Assembly: GCF_900141785.1 (NCBI RefSeq)
Contig: NZ_FQYP01000013.1
Coordinates: 1-64,000, forward strand
Direction: 5' to 3'
Length of the DNA: 64,000 nt
Source: Aquimarina spongiae
GTDB taxonomy: Bacteria; Bacteroidota; Bacteroidia; Flavobacteriales; Flavobacteriaceae
The translations under genes and the position numbers were made by a program. The notes under the pieces were generated by a model that did not search any database, was not told where the DNA came from, and worked only from the letters and a program-made list of their open reading frames with translations. Positions 8,252 through 16,350 of the stretch are shown here, in pieces (the stretch's first letter is position 1; each line of letters begins with the position of its first letter).

Positions 8252-8764
8252 TTATTCGCTTTTATCAGTTTCTTCTTCTTTAGCTTTTTCCTGATCTTCT
8301 TTTATCATTTTTTGATCTTCTTCAGTAATACGTTGGTGCTCTGCTGCCATACTTTGGTGTTCTTTTTCCATTGCATTATGGGCTTCTTTCATAGCTTCGT
8401 GTTCTGCAGTCATTTGTTCCAAAGTGATTTCTCCGGCTGCATGTTTGGTTTCTAATTCTGCATGTTTTGCGATTAATGCCTGATGTGCAGAAATAAGATT
8501 CTCATGCTTAGCCAACAAAGACGTATGATTCTTTTCTGTTACCAAGTGAAGAGAGTCATTTTCTATAGCTTTGTGAGCATCTACCATTTCCTGGTGATCG
8601 TCTTTCATTGTTGCATGCTCTTTGGCCATAGTCTCATGAGAGGTTTCCATTTCTGTATGATCTGCCACCATTACCTTATGCTCTGGAGTTTCTGCTGGAT
8701 TTTGTTTACAAGAAGCTAATAAAAGTACTGCTGCAATTACTGTTAGTTTAGAAAGTGTTTTCAT
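8252..8764 (-). CDS. His/Met heptad-repeat coiled-coil lipoprotein
   Basis: The 170-residue product has a lipobox at LLLASC (Cys19). The rest is a run of about 15 heptads that nearly always start with His and often carry Met four residues... typical units are HETMAKE, HATMKDD, HQEMVDA, HEAMKEA, HNAMEKE and HQSMAAE. A single break (GEITLEQMT) splits two blocks, and the C-terminus is acidic. His at a fixed heptad position with frequent Met on the same face would give a long helix with regularly spaced metal-ligand side chains. Binding of copper, zinc or another metal in the periplasm or at the outer membrane is inference. It is divergent from a Fur/Zur-type regulator gene, which supports a metal link. 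Confidence 0.75.
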   Translation of the reverse strand: MKTLSKLTVIAAVLLLASCKQNPAETPEHKVMVADHTEMETSHETMAKEHATMKDDHQEMVDAHKAIENDSLHLVTEKNHTSLLAKHENLISAHQALIAKHAELETKHAAGEITLEQMTAEHEAMKEAHNAMEKEHQSMAAEHQRITEEDQKMIKEDQEKAKEEETDKSE

Positions 8765-8789
8765 GATTTTGGTTAATTTATTTATTGTT

Positions 8790-8797
8790 CAAATCTA
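8790..8797 (-). promoter_or_regulatory. -7 box of the heptad lipoprotein gene
   Basis: The minus strand reads TAGATTTG, a full match to the Bacteroidota TAnnTTTG box, 26 bp before the ATG. No TTG -33 element stands at the expected distance. Confidence 0.5.
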
Positions 8798-8998
8798 TAT
8801 AGAACTTGTTTTTTGTTAAATTATTCTAGTATTATCATTTCTTTAAGAAATATACGGGAATAGTTTAAATTTTTCATAAAATTATTCAAACAATTAAATA
8901 AATGTTTTGGTTTTGATTTGTACTCTTTTAGTGAAGCCATCTCTGATAATCAAAAAAATCCGTAATTTCGATAGCAGGAATCGGTTGAATAGTACATC

Positions 8999-9385
8999 AT
9001 GGAAGTGAAGAAAACCAGGAATACAGAGAAACAAAATCTTGTAAAGGATATTTTGTCAAAAACAGAACATACCATGTCTGCTGAAGACATTATGGCGGCA
9101 ATGCCCATAAAGGTGAATAAAACTACAATCTACAGGATTTTGGATCGTTTTGCTGCAAAAGGAGAGGTACATTTTGTGACCGGCAAAAATGGAAAGGCCT
9201 ATTATGCATTGTGTAATGGTTGTGGAGTATCACACGATATTCATAATCACATACATTTTGAATGCCAGGAATGTCAGGAAGTGACTTGTTTACCTAATAA
9301 ACTTAGTATTCCAAACCTTGAAGGGTTTACTATAAATGAAACACAGTTCTTGATAATAGGTGTTTGCAACAAATGTAAAGCATAA
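8999..9385 (+). CDS. Fur-family metal-responsive repressor, Zur-like
   Basis: The 128-residue protein has an N-terminal winged helix (SAEDIMAAMPIKVNKTTIYRILDRF) and a C-terminal dimerisation domain. The domain has His-rich ligands (HDIHNHIHF) and two CxxC pairs, CQEC and CNKC, which form the structural zinc site; a further CNGC precedes them. Fur-family repressors bind palindromes with metal bound and block uptake genes. The surroundings (COG0523 GTPase, MerC, FolE, His-rich ABC permease) suggest zinc rather than iron, hence Zur-like, but sequence alone does not settle the metal. It lacks the long N-terminus of classical Fur. It is divergent from the His/Met lipoprotein gene. Confidence 0.85.
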   Translation: MEVKKTRNTEKQNLVKDILSKTEHTMSAEDIMAAMPIKVNKTTIYRILDRFAAKGEVHFVTGKNGKAYYALCNGCGVSHDIHNHIHFECQECQEVTCLPNKLSIPNLEGFTINETQFLIIGVCNKCKA

Positions 9386-9419
9386 AAAAGTAAACCACCT
9401 GTTCTCCAACAGGTGGTTG
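9384..9419 (-). terminator. Hairpin terminator between the Fur-family gene and the protease gene
   Basis: An 11-bp perfect stem (AACCACCTGTT with AACAGGTGGTT) closes a 4-nt loop. On the minus strand it is followed by a T-rich tract, so it mainly ends the protease transcript. Confidence 0.75.
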
Positions 9420-9463
9420 TAACTACACATTCCCAATGTAAAATGAATAATGGAATTTCCTAT

Positions 9464-10732
9464 TTATCTTACAGCAATGGGATAATTTTCTCCTCTATTA
9501 CTTACAGAACCAGAAGTTCTTGGTCCACTACCTCTTGCATGCATGATACCTGCAACGTGAGGTGAAGCCATAGAAGTACCACTTAGAGTAGCATACCCAC
9601 CATTCAGATAAGTACTACGTACACTACTACCAGTAGCAATTACATCAATTGGATTCATGTTGTAATTCGAGAAAGACGAAAACCCTCGATTACAAGTCAT
9701 TGAAGCCACAGTGTATATATTTGTTCCATTTACGCATGCTGGTTGGTAACTAGCAGCATTTGCACTACTGTTTCCAGCTGCAATTGCTACCATTGTACCA
9801 CCATTTCCTAAAGCCAATAAGGCACTACGGTAAGAAGAATTACTAGAACATCCAGAACCAAAGAATCCTCCTAAACTTAGGTTGGCAACATCTCCGGCAA
9901 TGTCATAACGACCAACGTGGTTGATACCAGAAAGTATAGTCGAAGTACTACTTCCGCCGCTACATCCAAATACGCGAACAGGAACTACAGAAGCACCAGC
10001 AGAAACTCCTACTACACCAACATTATTGTTAATTGCGGCAGCAGTACCAGCTACGTGAGTTCCGTGACCGTTACAATCGTTTGCAGAACCTCCCACAAAA
10101 GATCTCGCGTAAGTAGTGTTTGTTACCACATTTAAATCTGGGTGATCCAAATCAATACCACTATCGATTACCCAAATCCATTGATCTTTTCCAGCTCCAT
10201 TTGCAGCTCCCCCAGCTCTAGAAATTCCGCATGGTGTTTGCTGAGGCATTTTTACTGCAGCGTCACCTGTGATTGCTTCTTCTACCTCAAATTTAGGAAG
10301 CTGAACTACTCGGTCAAATTCGATCCCTATAACGCTAGGGTCTTTAGATAGTTGTTTAAATTCACTATCATTTAGTTTTACAGCAATACCTGAAATTTTT
10401 GTAGTGTAATAATCGATTACTTTAGACTGATCCACATTATTGTCTGTCAAAATCGTGTTGATTTGCTTCTTAGAAACTTCAGAGATTTCTCTTACCGCCT
10501 TGGCTTTTGCATCTCTGCTTGTAAATGATGTTTTGGCTAGAATTTTTGACGCCGGCTTGATTTTGTCCGGATTAAAAACAACGATATACTGATCAGGAAT
10601 AATGTTGCCTTCAAAGCTCGAAGTTTCCACCGCAGACTCAACAACTTCTTCGGTAACAGTGTCGTCTTGACACGAAGTGAGTGCCAGTGCCGAGAGCATA
10701 GCGCCCATGGCAATTTTGCTAAAAGTTTTCAT
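9464..10732 (-). CDS. S8 family subtilisin-like serine protease, lipoprotein
   Basis: The 422-residue protein starts with a lipoprotein signal (LALTSC). An inhibitor I9 propeptide follows at about 40-140 (IPDQYIVVFNPDKI, SGIAVKLNDSEFKQL). The peptidase S8 domain has its Asp at VIDSGIDLDHPD, His at NGHGTHVAGT, the oxyanion Asn at AAGNSSAN, and Ser at GTSMASPHVAG. It is of the proteinase K/aqualysin type, with Cys-containing loops (NDCNGHGT, QPACVNGT). It ends about 30 residues after the catalytic Ser, slightly short, with no sorting domain. It is expected to be exported, to cut off its propeptide and to act outside the cell or at the surface. It stands alone between terminator and promoter, so its place beside metal genes may be incidental. 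Confidence 0.92.
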   Translation of the reverse strand: MKTFSKIAMGAMLSALALTSCQDDTVTEEVVESAVETSSFEGNIIPDQYIVVFNPDKIKPASKILAKTSFTSRDAKAKAVREISEVSKKQINTILTDNNVDQSKVIDYYTTKISGIAVKLNDSEFKQLSKDPSVIGIEFDRVVQLPKFEVEEAITGDAAVKMPQQTPCGISRAGGAANGAGKDQWIWVIDSGIDLDHPDLNVVTNTTYARSFVGGSANDCNGHGTHVAGTAAAINNNVGVVGVSAGASVVPVRVFGCSGGSSTSTILSGINHVGRYDIAGDVANLSLGGFFGSGCSSNSSYRSALLALGNGGTMVAIAAGNSSANAASYQPACVNGTNIYTVASMTCNRGFSSFSNYNMNPIDVIATGSSVRSTYLNGGYATLSGTSMASPHVAGIMHARGSGPRTSGSVSNRGENYPIAVR

Positions 10733-10756
10733 ATAAGTTTAATTTGTGTTAAGACT

Positions 10757-10764
10757 CAAATGTA
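10757..10764 (-). promoter_or_regulatory. -7 box of the S8 protease gene
   Basis: The minus strand reads TACATTTG, a full TAnnTTTG match, 25 bp before the ATG. The -33 element is not consensus. Confidence 0.45.
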
Positions 10765-10861
10765 TTAAATCAATCAAAAATATTCGTAGGGTAAAACCGT
10801 AGGGTAAGTAGCTGAAAATTAAAAAATAAGGTGTAATTTTGGATGAATCAATCAATTTATT

Positions 10862-10874
10862 GCAACAATGTTGC
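10862..10874. promoter_or_regulatory. Palindrome GCAACAATGTTGC, candidate metal-repressor operator
   Basis: A perfect 5-bp inverted repeat with a 3-bp centre. It shares the GCAACAA half with the near-palindrome at 22410-22422 between the ABC operon and merC. Its nearest plus-strand -7 box (11027) is about 150 bp away, so the link to a promoter is weak. A short palindrome of this type also occurs by chance several times in 64 kb. Confidence 0.3.
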
Positions 10875-11026
10875 TTTAATAAAATTAGGAGCTTAGAAGT
10901 ATTTGTTAGGAAAAATCTTTCAGGTTGTAAAGAGTAGGAAATACTTGTTTGCACTATATGTATTTTTTAACTTTTTTTAACATTTTTAACTAAAATTTAA
11001 CTTAAAGTTAATGATTGATCCATTTT

Positions 11027-11034
11027 TATCTTTG
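11027..11034 (+). promoter_or_regulatory. -7 box upstream of the CELC protein gene
   Basis: TATCTTTG matches TAnnTTTG. Transcription from here would give a leader of about 125 nt before the ATG at 11165. No -33 TTG is seen at the usual spacing. Confidence 0.35.
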
Positions 11035-11164
11035 GTTAATTCCCTTGGTTTGTTTAACCGGGATATTTCTTTTTTTGAACAAAATTGGGAGAGAAAACCC
11101 TTAAAATTTCAATTATTATAAAAGTCTTAAGATTTGATTTTTGATTAATTGGTATATTTACCCA

Positions 11165-11479
11165 ATGGACATGAATAATAAAAGACGGATGTATTCTTAT
11201 TGCTTTGTCTTAGCTTTTCTACTTCTTAGAATAGTTAATGTTCATGATTTTGTGCATTTTTCTGAAGATGAGGACCAAATCCATTGCGAATTGTGCGATA
11301 TGGTTGAGGTGTCTCATAAAATAACTCCTTTCTCAAGTCCTACGTTCATTGAGTTGGAAAAAAAGGTTGACATCAATTTTCAGGAACTTACAGCTAGGTT
11401 TTGTTACGAGACCTCTGGATACTTCATCACTTTACCAAGAGGTTTATACAACAAGCCACCTCCTACAGTTATTTCCTAG
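11165..11479 (+). CDS. Small hypothetical protein with HCELC motif
   Basis: I place the start at ATG 11165 (104 residues, MDMNNKRRMY). The longer frame from TTG 11141 adds eight residues with no support. One hydrophobic segment at about residues 9-22 (YCFVLAFLLLRIV) looks like a signal peptide or anchor. It is followed by the His/Asp/Glu-rich stretch HDFVHFSEDEDQIHCELC, which could bind a metal. The C-terminal half is featureless. No family was recognised. It lies 151 bp before the COG0523 GTPase on the same strand. A periplasmic metal-binding role is a guess from the His/Cys cluster and neighbours. Confidence 0.55.
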   Translation: MDMNNKRRMYSYCFVLAFLLLRIVNVHDFVHFSEDEDQIHCELCDMVEVSHKITPFSSPTFIELEKKVDINFQELTARFCYETSGYFITLPRGLYNKPPPTVIS

Positions 11480-11565
11480 AATTTATCTCTAAAGAATAAA
11501 CCTATTTCAAAGATATAGGTGATCTATAGTTCATTGTCACTTGCCCATGAGCTATCGCTTAGCTG

Positions 11566-11585
11566 CTATGTACCTATTTACATAG
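11566..11585. promoter_or_regulatory. Inverted repeat upstream of the COG0523 GTPase gene
   Basis: CTATGTA and TACATAG flank a 6-bp centre, and the flanks AGCT and AGCT extend the symmetry imperfectly. It lies 45 bp before the GTPase start. It could be an operator or an RNA hairpin in the leader. No second copy was noticed in the window. Confidence 0.35.
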
Positions 11586-11630
11586 ATAGCTAAACTGCTA
11601 AACTACTTTTAATATCTTAATTCAAAATAC

Positions 11631-12848
11631 ATGAATAAATTACCAGTTACCGTATTAAGTGGTTTCTTGGGAGCGGGTAAAACCACTTTGCTGAATCATA
11701 TTTTACATAATAAGGAAGGGCTCAAGGCTGCTGTCATTGTTAATGACATGAGTGAAGTTAATATTGATGCTCACCTGGTCGAAAATCAAAATACGCTATC
11801 TAGAACCGAAGAGAAATTGGTCGAAATGTCAAATGGGTGCATTTGCTGTACATTAAGAGAAGATCTTATGGTCGAAGTAGAGAAACTAGCCCTAGAAAAT
11901 CGATTTGATTATCTGATCATTGAAAGTACGGGGATTTCCGAACCTATTCCGGTAGCTCAAACCTTTAGTTTTGAAAGTGAGGACGGAACCATCGACCTTA
12001 GTCGTTTTAGCTATGTGGATACGATGATTACTGTAGTTGACGCCTTTAATTTCTTAAAAGATTTTTCAAGTCCTCAATATTTGGTAGATCGGGATTTAAC
12101 CAATATTGAAGGAGATGATAGAACTATCGTTAATCTTTTAACCGATCAAATAGAATTTGCCAATGTGATTTTGTTGAATAAGGTAGATTTGGTAACCGAA
12201 GAAGAATTAAATAATGTACGTGATATTATTGCTAAGCTTAATCCTAAAGCTCAAATATTTTTTACTGAAAATTCTCGGATTCCATTAGACAAGGTGATTC
12301 ATACGGGGCTTTTTGATTTTGAGGAAGCAGAGAACTCGGCAGGATGGATACGTGAATTAGAAAATGAACACATTCCTGAAACTGAAGAATATGGAATAGG
12401 ATCGTTCGTCTTTAGAAGTCGGAAACCGTTTCATCCTGATCGATTTTTAGATTTTGCCAGAGCTACTTTTCCCACCAATGTGATACGTAGTAAGGGGTTA
12501 TTTTGGCTGGCATCCAGATCTGACCAAGCTTTGATATGGAGTTCTGCTGGCGGATCTTTAAAAACAGATCCTGCTGGAGTTTGGTGGGCCTCTATGCCTT
12601 TCAATGAGCGGATGAATTATCCGATGTTTTTACAAAATCAAGATATGATAGAATCTGAGTGGGACACAGTCTATGGAGATCGTAAAATTGAATTGGTCTT
12701 TATTGGGCAACACTTGGATGTAGGCGAGATTACTGCTCAGCTAGAAAAATGTTTGCTTACTCATAAAGAGAGTATTGCCTGGAAAAGCGGACTATTTGGA
12801 AATACAGATAATTGGCCAATCAGTAGATACCAGGAAAATTCATTTTAG
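11631..12848 (+). CDS. COG0523 (CobW/ZigA-type) GTP-binding metallochaperone
   Basis: The 405-residue protein has Walker A at about 12-22 (GFLGAGKTTLL), the defining metal site CICC at about 72-75, and the guanine-specificity NKVD at about 186. A CobW C-terminal domain is at about 265-390 (SFVFRSRKPFHPDR). This G3E family GTPase binds zinc or a related metal through the CxCC site and hands it to client proteins. The subfamily with this long C-terminal domain is usually induced by zinc shortage under Zur. The Fur/Zur-type gene 2.2 kb upstream and the following genes support a metal-allocation role. Client and metal are inferred. Confidence 0.9.
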   Translation: MNKLPVTVLSGFLGAGKTTLLNHILHNKEGLKAAVIVNDMSEVNIDAHLVENQNTLSRTEEKLVEMSNGCICCTLREDLMVEVEKLALENRFDYLIIESTGISEPIPVAQTFSFESEDGTIDLSRFSYVDTMITVVDAFNFLKDFSSPQYLVDRDLTNIEGDDRTIVNLLTDQIEFANVILLNKVDLVTEEELNNVRDIIAKLNPKAQIFFTENSRIPLDKVIHTGLFDFEEAENSAGWIRELENEHIPETEEYGIGSFVFRSRKPFHPDRFLDFARATFPTNVIRSKGLFWLASRSDQALIWSSAGGSLKTDPAGVWWASMPFNERMNYPMFLQNQDMIESEWDTVYGDRKIELVFIGQHLDVGEITAQLEKCLLTHKESIAWKSGLFGNTDNWPISRYQENSF

Positions 12849-12993
12849 TGCAAGTAGTTTTGGCTAGTTTGAATTGTTTTTAATAACGCTACTGTACGAA
12901 AGGTTGAAGTAGAATACACTTGGGTGTTCTAAAGGACCAAATCAATGACTGAAAATCTGATGTATAGTAAGTATTCAATACAATATATAAGAT

Positions 12994-13530
12994 ATGAGTT
13001 TCAATAAACTGGAATATGGAAACTGTCTGTTTCTAATCTGCCCAACGGACCATATAGAAAATGTTTTGAGTCAAACTTGTAGCACGAAATCATTTTTCTA
13101 TACAGCCCTTGGGGCCAGTTTTAATTGGGATGTTCCGACTCAGCAAAGCCTTACAACCCTGATTAAAAAGCAAAAGATTACTCAGGCTGTTTTTATTACC
13201 AAACACACTAATTTGTTTTACAAAGAAGCGCTTGAATCCGATTGTGAATCTCTTTTTCAAGTTAGTGATGCGTTGTTAGCATTGGATAAAACGCTGCCAG
13301 ATTATTTTTTGAAACAAAGTCATCCGATTTTGAGAAGGATGCTTTTGGCATCTCGGCATTTACAAAAACAGCAGAGGCATATTTTGGAGACTTCAATTTT
13401 GGGAGAAACTTTGAAAACACATAAAGTGATTACACAGAGTTTTGTGTATCATTCTGATAACGAGGTTTTTTATCCTCCGCGAACCATAGAAGAAAGAGTA
13501 CTGGCCTACGGGAAGGTTCCACTCAATTAA
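12994..13530 (+). CDS. Hypothetical protein, possibly a degenerate carbonic-anhydrase-like fold
   Basis: The 178-residue cytoplasmic protein has no signal peptide. An alternating hydrophobic strand and helix order is visible: CLFLICPTDH, then FYTALGASF, then SLTTLIKKQKITQAVFITKHTNLF. This recalls the order of CxDSR, AGN and the sLeyav-iivxGHTxCG segment of beta-carbonic anhydrases, but the zinc ligands (Cys-x-Asp-x-Arg, His-x2-Cys) are not intact. The C-terminal half is helical and basic. The likeness is pattern-level and uncertain, and no family is claimed. It starts 145 bp after the GTPase and ends 11 bp before the DUF5916 gene, so it is probably co-transcribed with both. A role as client or partner of the GTPase is conceivable. 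Confidence 0.6.
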   Translation: MSFNKLEYGNCLFLICPTDHIENVLSQTCSTKSFFYTALGASFNWDVPTQQSLTTLIKKQKITQAVFITKHTNLFYKEALESDCESLFQVSDALLALDKTLPDYFLKQSHPILRRMLLASRHLQKQQRHILETSILGETLKTHKVITQSFVYHSDNEVFYPPRTIEERVLAYGKVPLN

Positions 13531-13541
13531 TTATATAAACT

Positions 13542-15746
13542 ATGTCAAGGTTCATTCTTTTTTTAGTCTTTATGTTTCATTGTACTTCTTGGTCTCAAGA
13601 GGGAGATCAAAATTTTCCTCCTCCTGAAACCCCAGAAGAAATAAGAGCTACCAGAACTGCTGGAAAAATAACCATTGATGGTAAATTGAATGAAGCCGAT
13701 TGGCAAAATGCAGCACCAATTACAAATTTTTTTAGAGTAGAACCGGTACAAGGAGGAACTATTAAAAATCCAACCACGGTTCGCGTACTTTTTGATAATT
13801 CAAATCTATATTTTGGAGTATTTGCCGCGGATTCATTGGGTAGAGCAGGGGTTCGAATGCAGGATCTAAGACGAGATTTTAATAGTGGAGAAAATGATGT
13901 TTTTGGAATTCAAATAGACGCTCAAAATACCAAGCAATATGCAGCCTCCTTTCAGACCACACCTTATGGAAACCAATTGGATTTACAGAGTTTTAATGAT
14001 AGTAATTCTGATCGAGATTGGAATGCTTTGTGGAGTGTTCGAACGCAACGGACAGATACTGGATACTATGCAGAATTTGCAATCCCTTTTAAATCCATAC
14101 GCTATGATAAACCGGTAGATGGTGTTCCAGGAGCATGGGGGATTACTTTTTATAGACTAGCTAGGAAGGATTTTGAAAAAACTGTGTTTCCGGCCATTCC
14201 CCAGTCTTTTTCACAAAATAGAATGGTATATGCTGCAAAACTTACAGGTTTAGAAGTGCCTCCGCCTTCTGCTAATATCAGAGTAGAACCCTATGTGTTA
14301 TATCAATACGATGAGAATAAGGCAGGGAGTATGATTACCGATAAATCGAATGACCCCAAAATAGGGGGAGATGTAAAATGGGCAATCAATCCTAATGCGG
14401 TTTTGGATCTTACCATTAATACCGATTTTGCACAAGCTGATGTGGATAGGGCGGTAAATAACTTAGAACGATTTAATATTTTCTTTCCAGAAAGACGTCA
14501 GTTTTTCTTAGAAAACTCTGGTATTTGGGCCGGAGGGGGGAACTCGCAATTACGTCCATTCTTTAGCAGAACCATTGGATTAGAAAATACTTTTAATGCT
14601 GCGCCAGCTCCTTTGGATGCAGGGGTAAGATATACGGATAGAAATGAAAATCGGACTATTGCAGCACTTGCTGTTCGCCAGCGTGATACAGATAATAGTC
14701 CTGCCAGTACGTTTGGAGTGGCTCGATATATGCAAAACTATGGTAAAGAGAATAATGTTGGAGCCATGATGACCTACAGATTGGATGACTCCTTAAGCGA
14801 TTTGGGAGTTTCCTCCCAGAATAACACCACTATTTCTATTGATGGATTCATGCGTCCAAAAAGCGAGATTACTATTTCTTATCTATTATCTACTTCATTA
14901 GATAGTGAAGGGGATACTGGGTATGCCGGAAGATTATTTGCTGGGGCTCGAACTAATAAATATTACTTAGGATACCTCAATACATTTGTGAGTAATGCAT
15001 ATTCCCCGGATATGGGATTCGTTTTTCAAAAAGATGTGATGTATCATAGCCCTGGAGGATATGCTATCGTAAGACCAAAAAGCTTGCCTTTTATAAGGAG
15101 ATGGGATCCAGGAGCATTTTTTAACTATTACCACGATTTTAAGGATTTTGGAAATTTTCAACAAGCTAGTATCTATATTTTTCCTATTTACACCTGGTTC
15201 AAAGACAATAGCTTTGTCGAAGCATCATTTACTCCTACCTGGCAAAATATTAATTTCAATTTTGCTCCCTTAGGTCTTGAAATTGAAGAAAGAGAATATC
15301 AATATACTCGATTTTTGCTGCGATATAATACCGATCAATCCAAAAAATTATCTGGATCAATCCGTTATGATTTTGGAAATTTCTACAATGGTAAACGAAC
15401 TACAATTACCGCTGGATTGCGGTATGCACCACTTCCTCATGTTGCGTTGTCTGCGGATTATGAACATAACAATATAGATGACGTAGGAATTTTAGAACAA
15501 GATTTGAATACCGATTTATATACGGCCAGTCTAAGACTGGCACTTAATCCAAGAGTTCAACTGTCGACATTTTATCAATACAATAGTTTTGATGAGCAAG
15601 GAAGATGGAATGTGCGTTTTAGTTGGGAATATATGCCTTTGTCATTTATCTATTTGGTATTTAATGATACGCAAACCGATGCCTTTGATCCCGTGCAACG
15701 TACCACACAATTCATTAGTAAAATTACCTTTTTAAAACAGTTTTAA
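13542..15746 (+). CDS. DUF5916 protein with CBM9-like domain and outer membrane barrel
   Basis: The 734-residue protein has a signal peptide (MSRFILFLVFMFHCTSWSQ). A carbohydrate-binding-9-like jelly roll follows at about 35-240 (ITIDGKLNEADWQNA, RVLFDNSNLYFGVFA, GYYAEFAIPFKSIRY). The DUF5916 region of about 480 residues has repeated amphipathic strands (DLTINTDFAQADVDRAVNNLERF, FFPERRQFFLENSGIW) and looks like an outer membrane barrel ending KITFLKQF. The family is widespread in Bacteroidota and its function is unknown. Position directly after the 178-residue protein suggests one transcript with the GTPase group, so metal limitation may control it. Confidence 0.85.
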   Translation: MSRFILFLVFMFHCTSWSQEGDQNFPPPETPEEIRATRTAGKITIDGKLNEADWQNAAPITNFFRVEPVQGGTIKNPTTVRVLFDNSNLYFGVFAADSLGRAGVRMQDLRRDFNSGENDVFGIQIDAQNTKQYAASFQTTPYGNQLDLQSFNDSNSDRDWNALWSVRTQRTDTGYYAEFAIPFKSIRYDKPVDGVPGAWGITFYRLARKDFEKTVFPAIPQSFSQNRMVYAAKLTGLEVPPPSANIRVEPYVLYQYDENKAGSMITDKSNDPKIGGDVKWAINPNAVLDLTINTDFAQADVDRAVNNLERFNIFFPERRQFFLENSGIWAGGGNSQLRPFFSRTIGLENTFNAAPAPLDAGVRYTDRNENRTIAALAVRQRDTDNSPASTFGVARYMQNYGKENNVGAMMTYRLDDSLSDLGVSSQNNTTISIDGFMRPKSEITISYLLSTSLDSEGDTGYAGRLFAGARTNKYYLGYLNTFVSNAYSPDMGFVFQKDVMYHSPGGYAIVRPKSLPFIRRWDPGAFFNYYHDFKDFGNFQQASIYIFPIYTWFKDNSFVEASFTPTWQNINFNFAPLGLEIEEREYQYTRFLLRYNTDQSKKLSGSIRYDFGNFYNGKRTTITAGLRYAPLPHVALSADYEHNNIDDVGILEQDLNTDLYTASLRLALNPRVQLSTFYQYNSFDEQGRWNVRFSWEYMPLSFIYLVFNDTQTDAFDPVQRTTQFISKITFLKQF

Positions 15747-15812
15747 TCATATGCGTTCCATCACAACTTATGTTGTTTTACAAAATAATCAGATAAACAA
15801 AACTCCTAAAAA

Positions 15813-16331
15813 ATGAAACATTATAAAATACTGTTGTTATTATGCTTGTCATTTCTTTCAACGTCATTTAACAGTTCTCATCCTATCAAATTAACATCGT
15901 CATTAATCGAGCACAATGCTAAAACCAACACTTTCGTAATGGAGTGTAGACTTTTTATAGATGACTTTACATTTAGCATAAATGACACTTTTACAAAAAA
16001 TATTAATTTATCAAACCTATCAAAGACAGATATCAAGGGGATTGAAAGTTATTTTGCTAGATACTATAAAGTTTCAATTAACGACGAGTATTTTCCTTTT
16101 AAATATAAATCCTCTGAAGTGATGGAAAAACAAAATGTGATCTCAATAAAATTTTATCGGGATATCCCTAAGATTGAAGAAGGTGATCAGATCTGTATTG
16201 AAAATACGTTGTTTTTTGAGGAATTTGGATTTCTACAATCCAATAGAATTACACTAAGGCTACCTCCTTTTATCGAAGAGAATTATTTTGATATCACCTC
16301 TTTCGACGAACCTATATCTCTTAATTTATAA
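15813..16331 (+). CDS. DUF6702 family exported protein
   Basis: The 172-residue protein has a signal peptide (MKHYKILLLLCLSFLSTSF). An all-beta domain begins at SHPIKLTSSLIEHN, followed by MECRLFIDDFTFSIN. This matches the DUF6702 pattern, in which a small exported protein is paired with a HupE/UreJ-type membrane protein, here 19 bp downstream. The family function is unknown. The His just after the signal peptide may be a ligand for metal at the mature N-terminus, which is a guess. Confidence 0.75.
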   Translation: MKHYKILLLLCLSFLSTSFNSSHPIKLTSSLIEHNAKTNTFVMECRLFIDDFTFSINDTFTKNINLSNLSKTDIKGIESYFARYYKVSINDEYFPFKYKSSEVMEKQNVISIKFYRDIPKIEEGDQICIENTLFFEEFGFLQSNRITLRLPPFIEENYFDITSFDEPISLNL

Positions 16332-16350
16332 TATATAGTAAGAAGTACTC

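Larger units (their letters stand above)
10733..11164. other. AT-rich intergenic region between the protease and CELC-protein genes
   Basis: About 430 bp without a convincing gene. It holds the protease promoter box (10757-10764, minus), a perfect palindrome GCAACAATGTTGC (10862-10874), and a plus-strand TATCTTTG box (11027-11034). The minus-strand frame at 10739-10954 looks non-coding. Confidence 0.6.

Noticed and set aside
8252..8764. Periodic 21-bp signal that could be taken for a CRISPR or tandem DNA repeat
   Set aside because: The period is that of heptads in one open frame with a lipobox; units differ at the DNA level and there are no spacers.
10739..10954. Minus-strand frame of 71 codons upstream of the protease gene
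   Set aside because: It overlaps the protease promoter, has a composition of AT-rich non-coding DNA and no domain or signal; no start context supports it.
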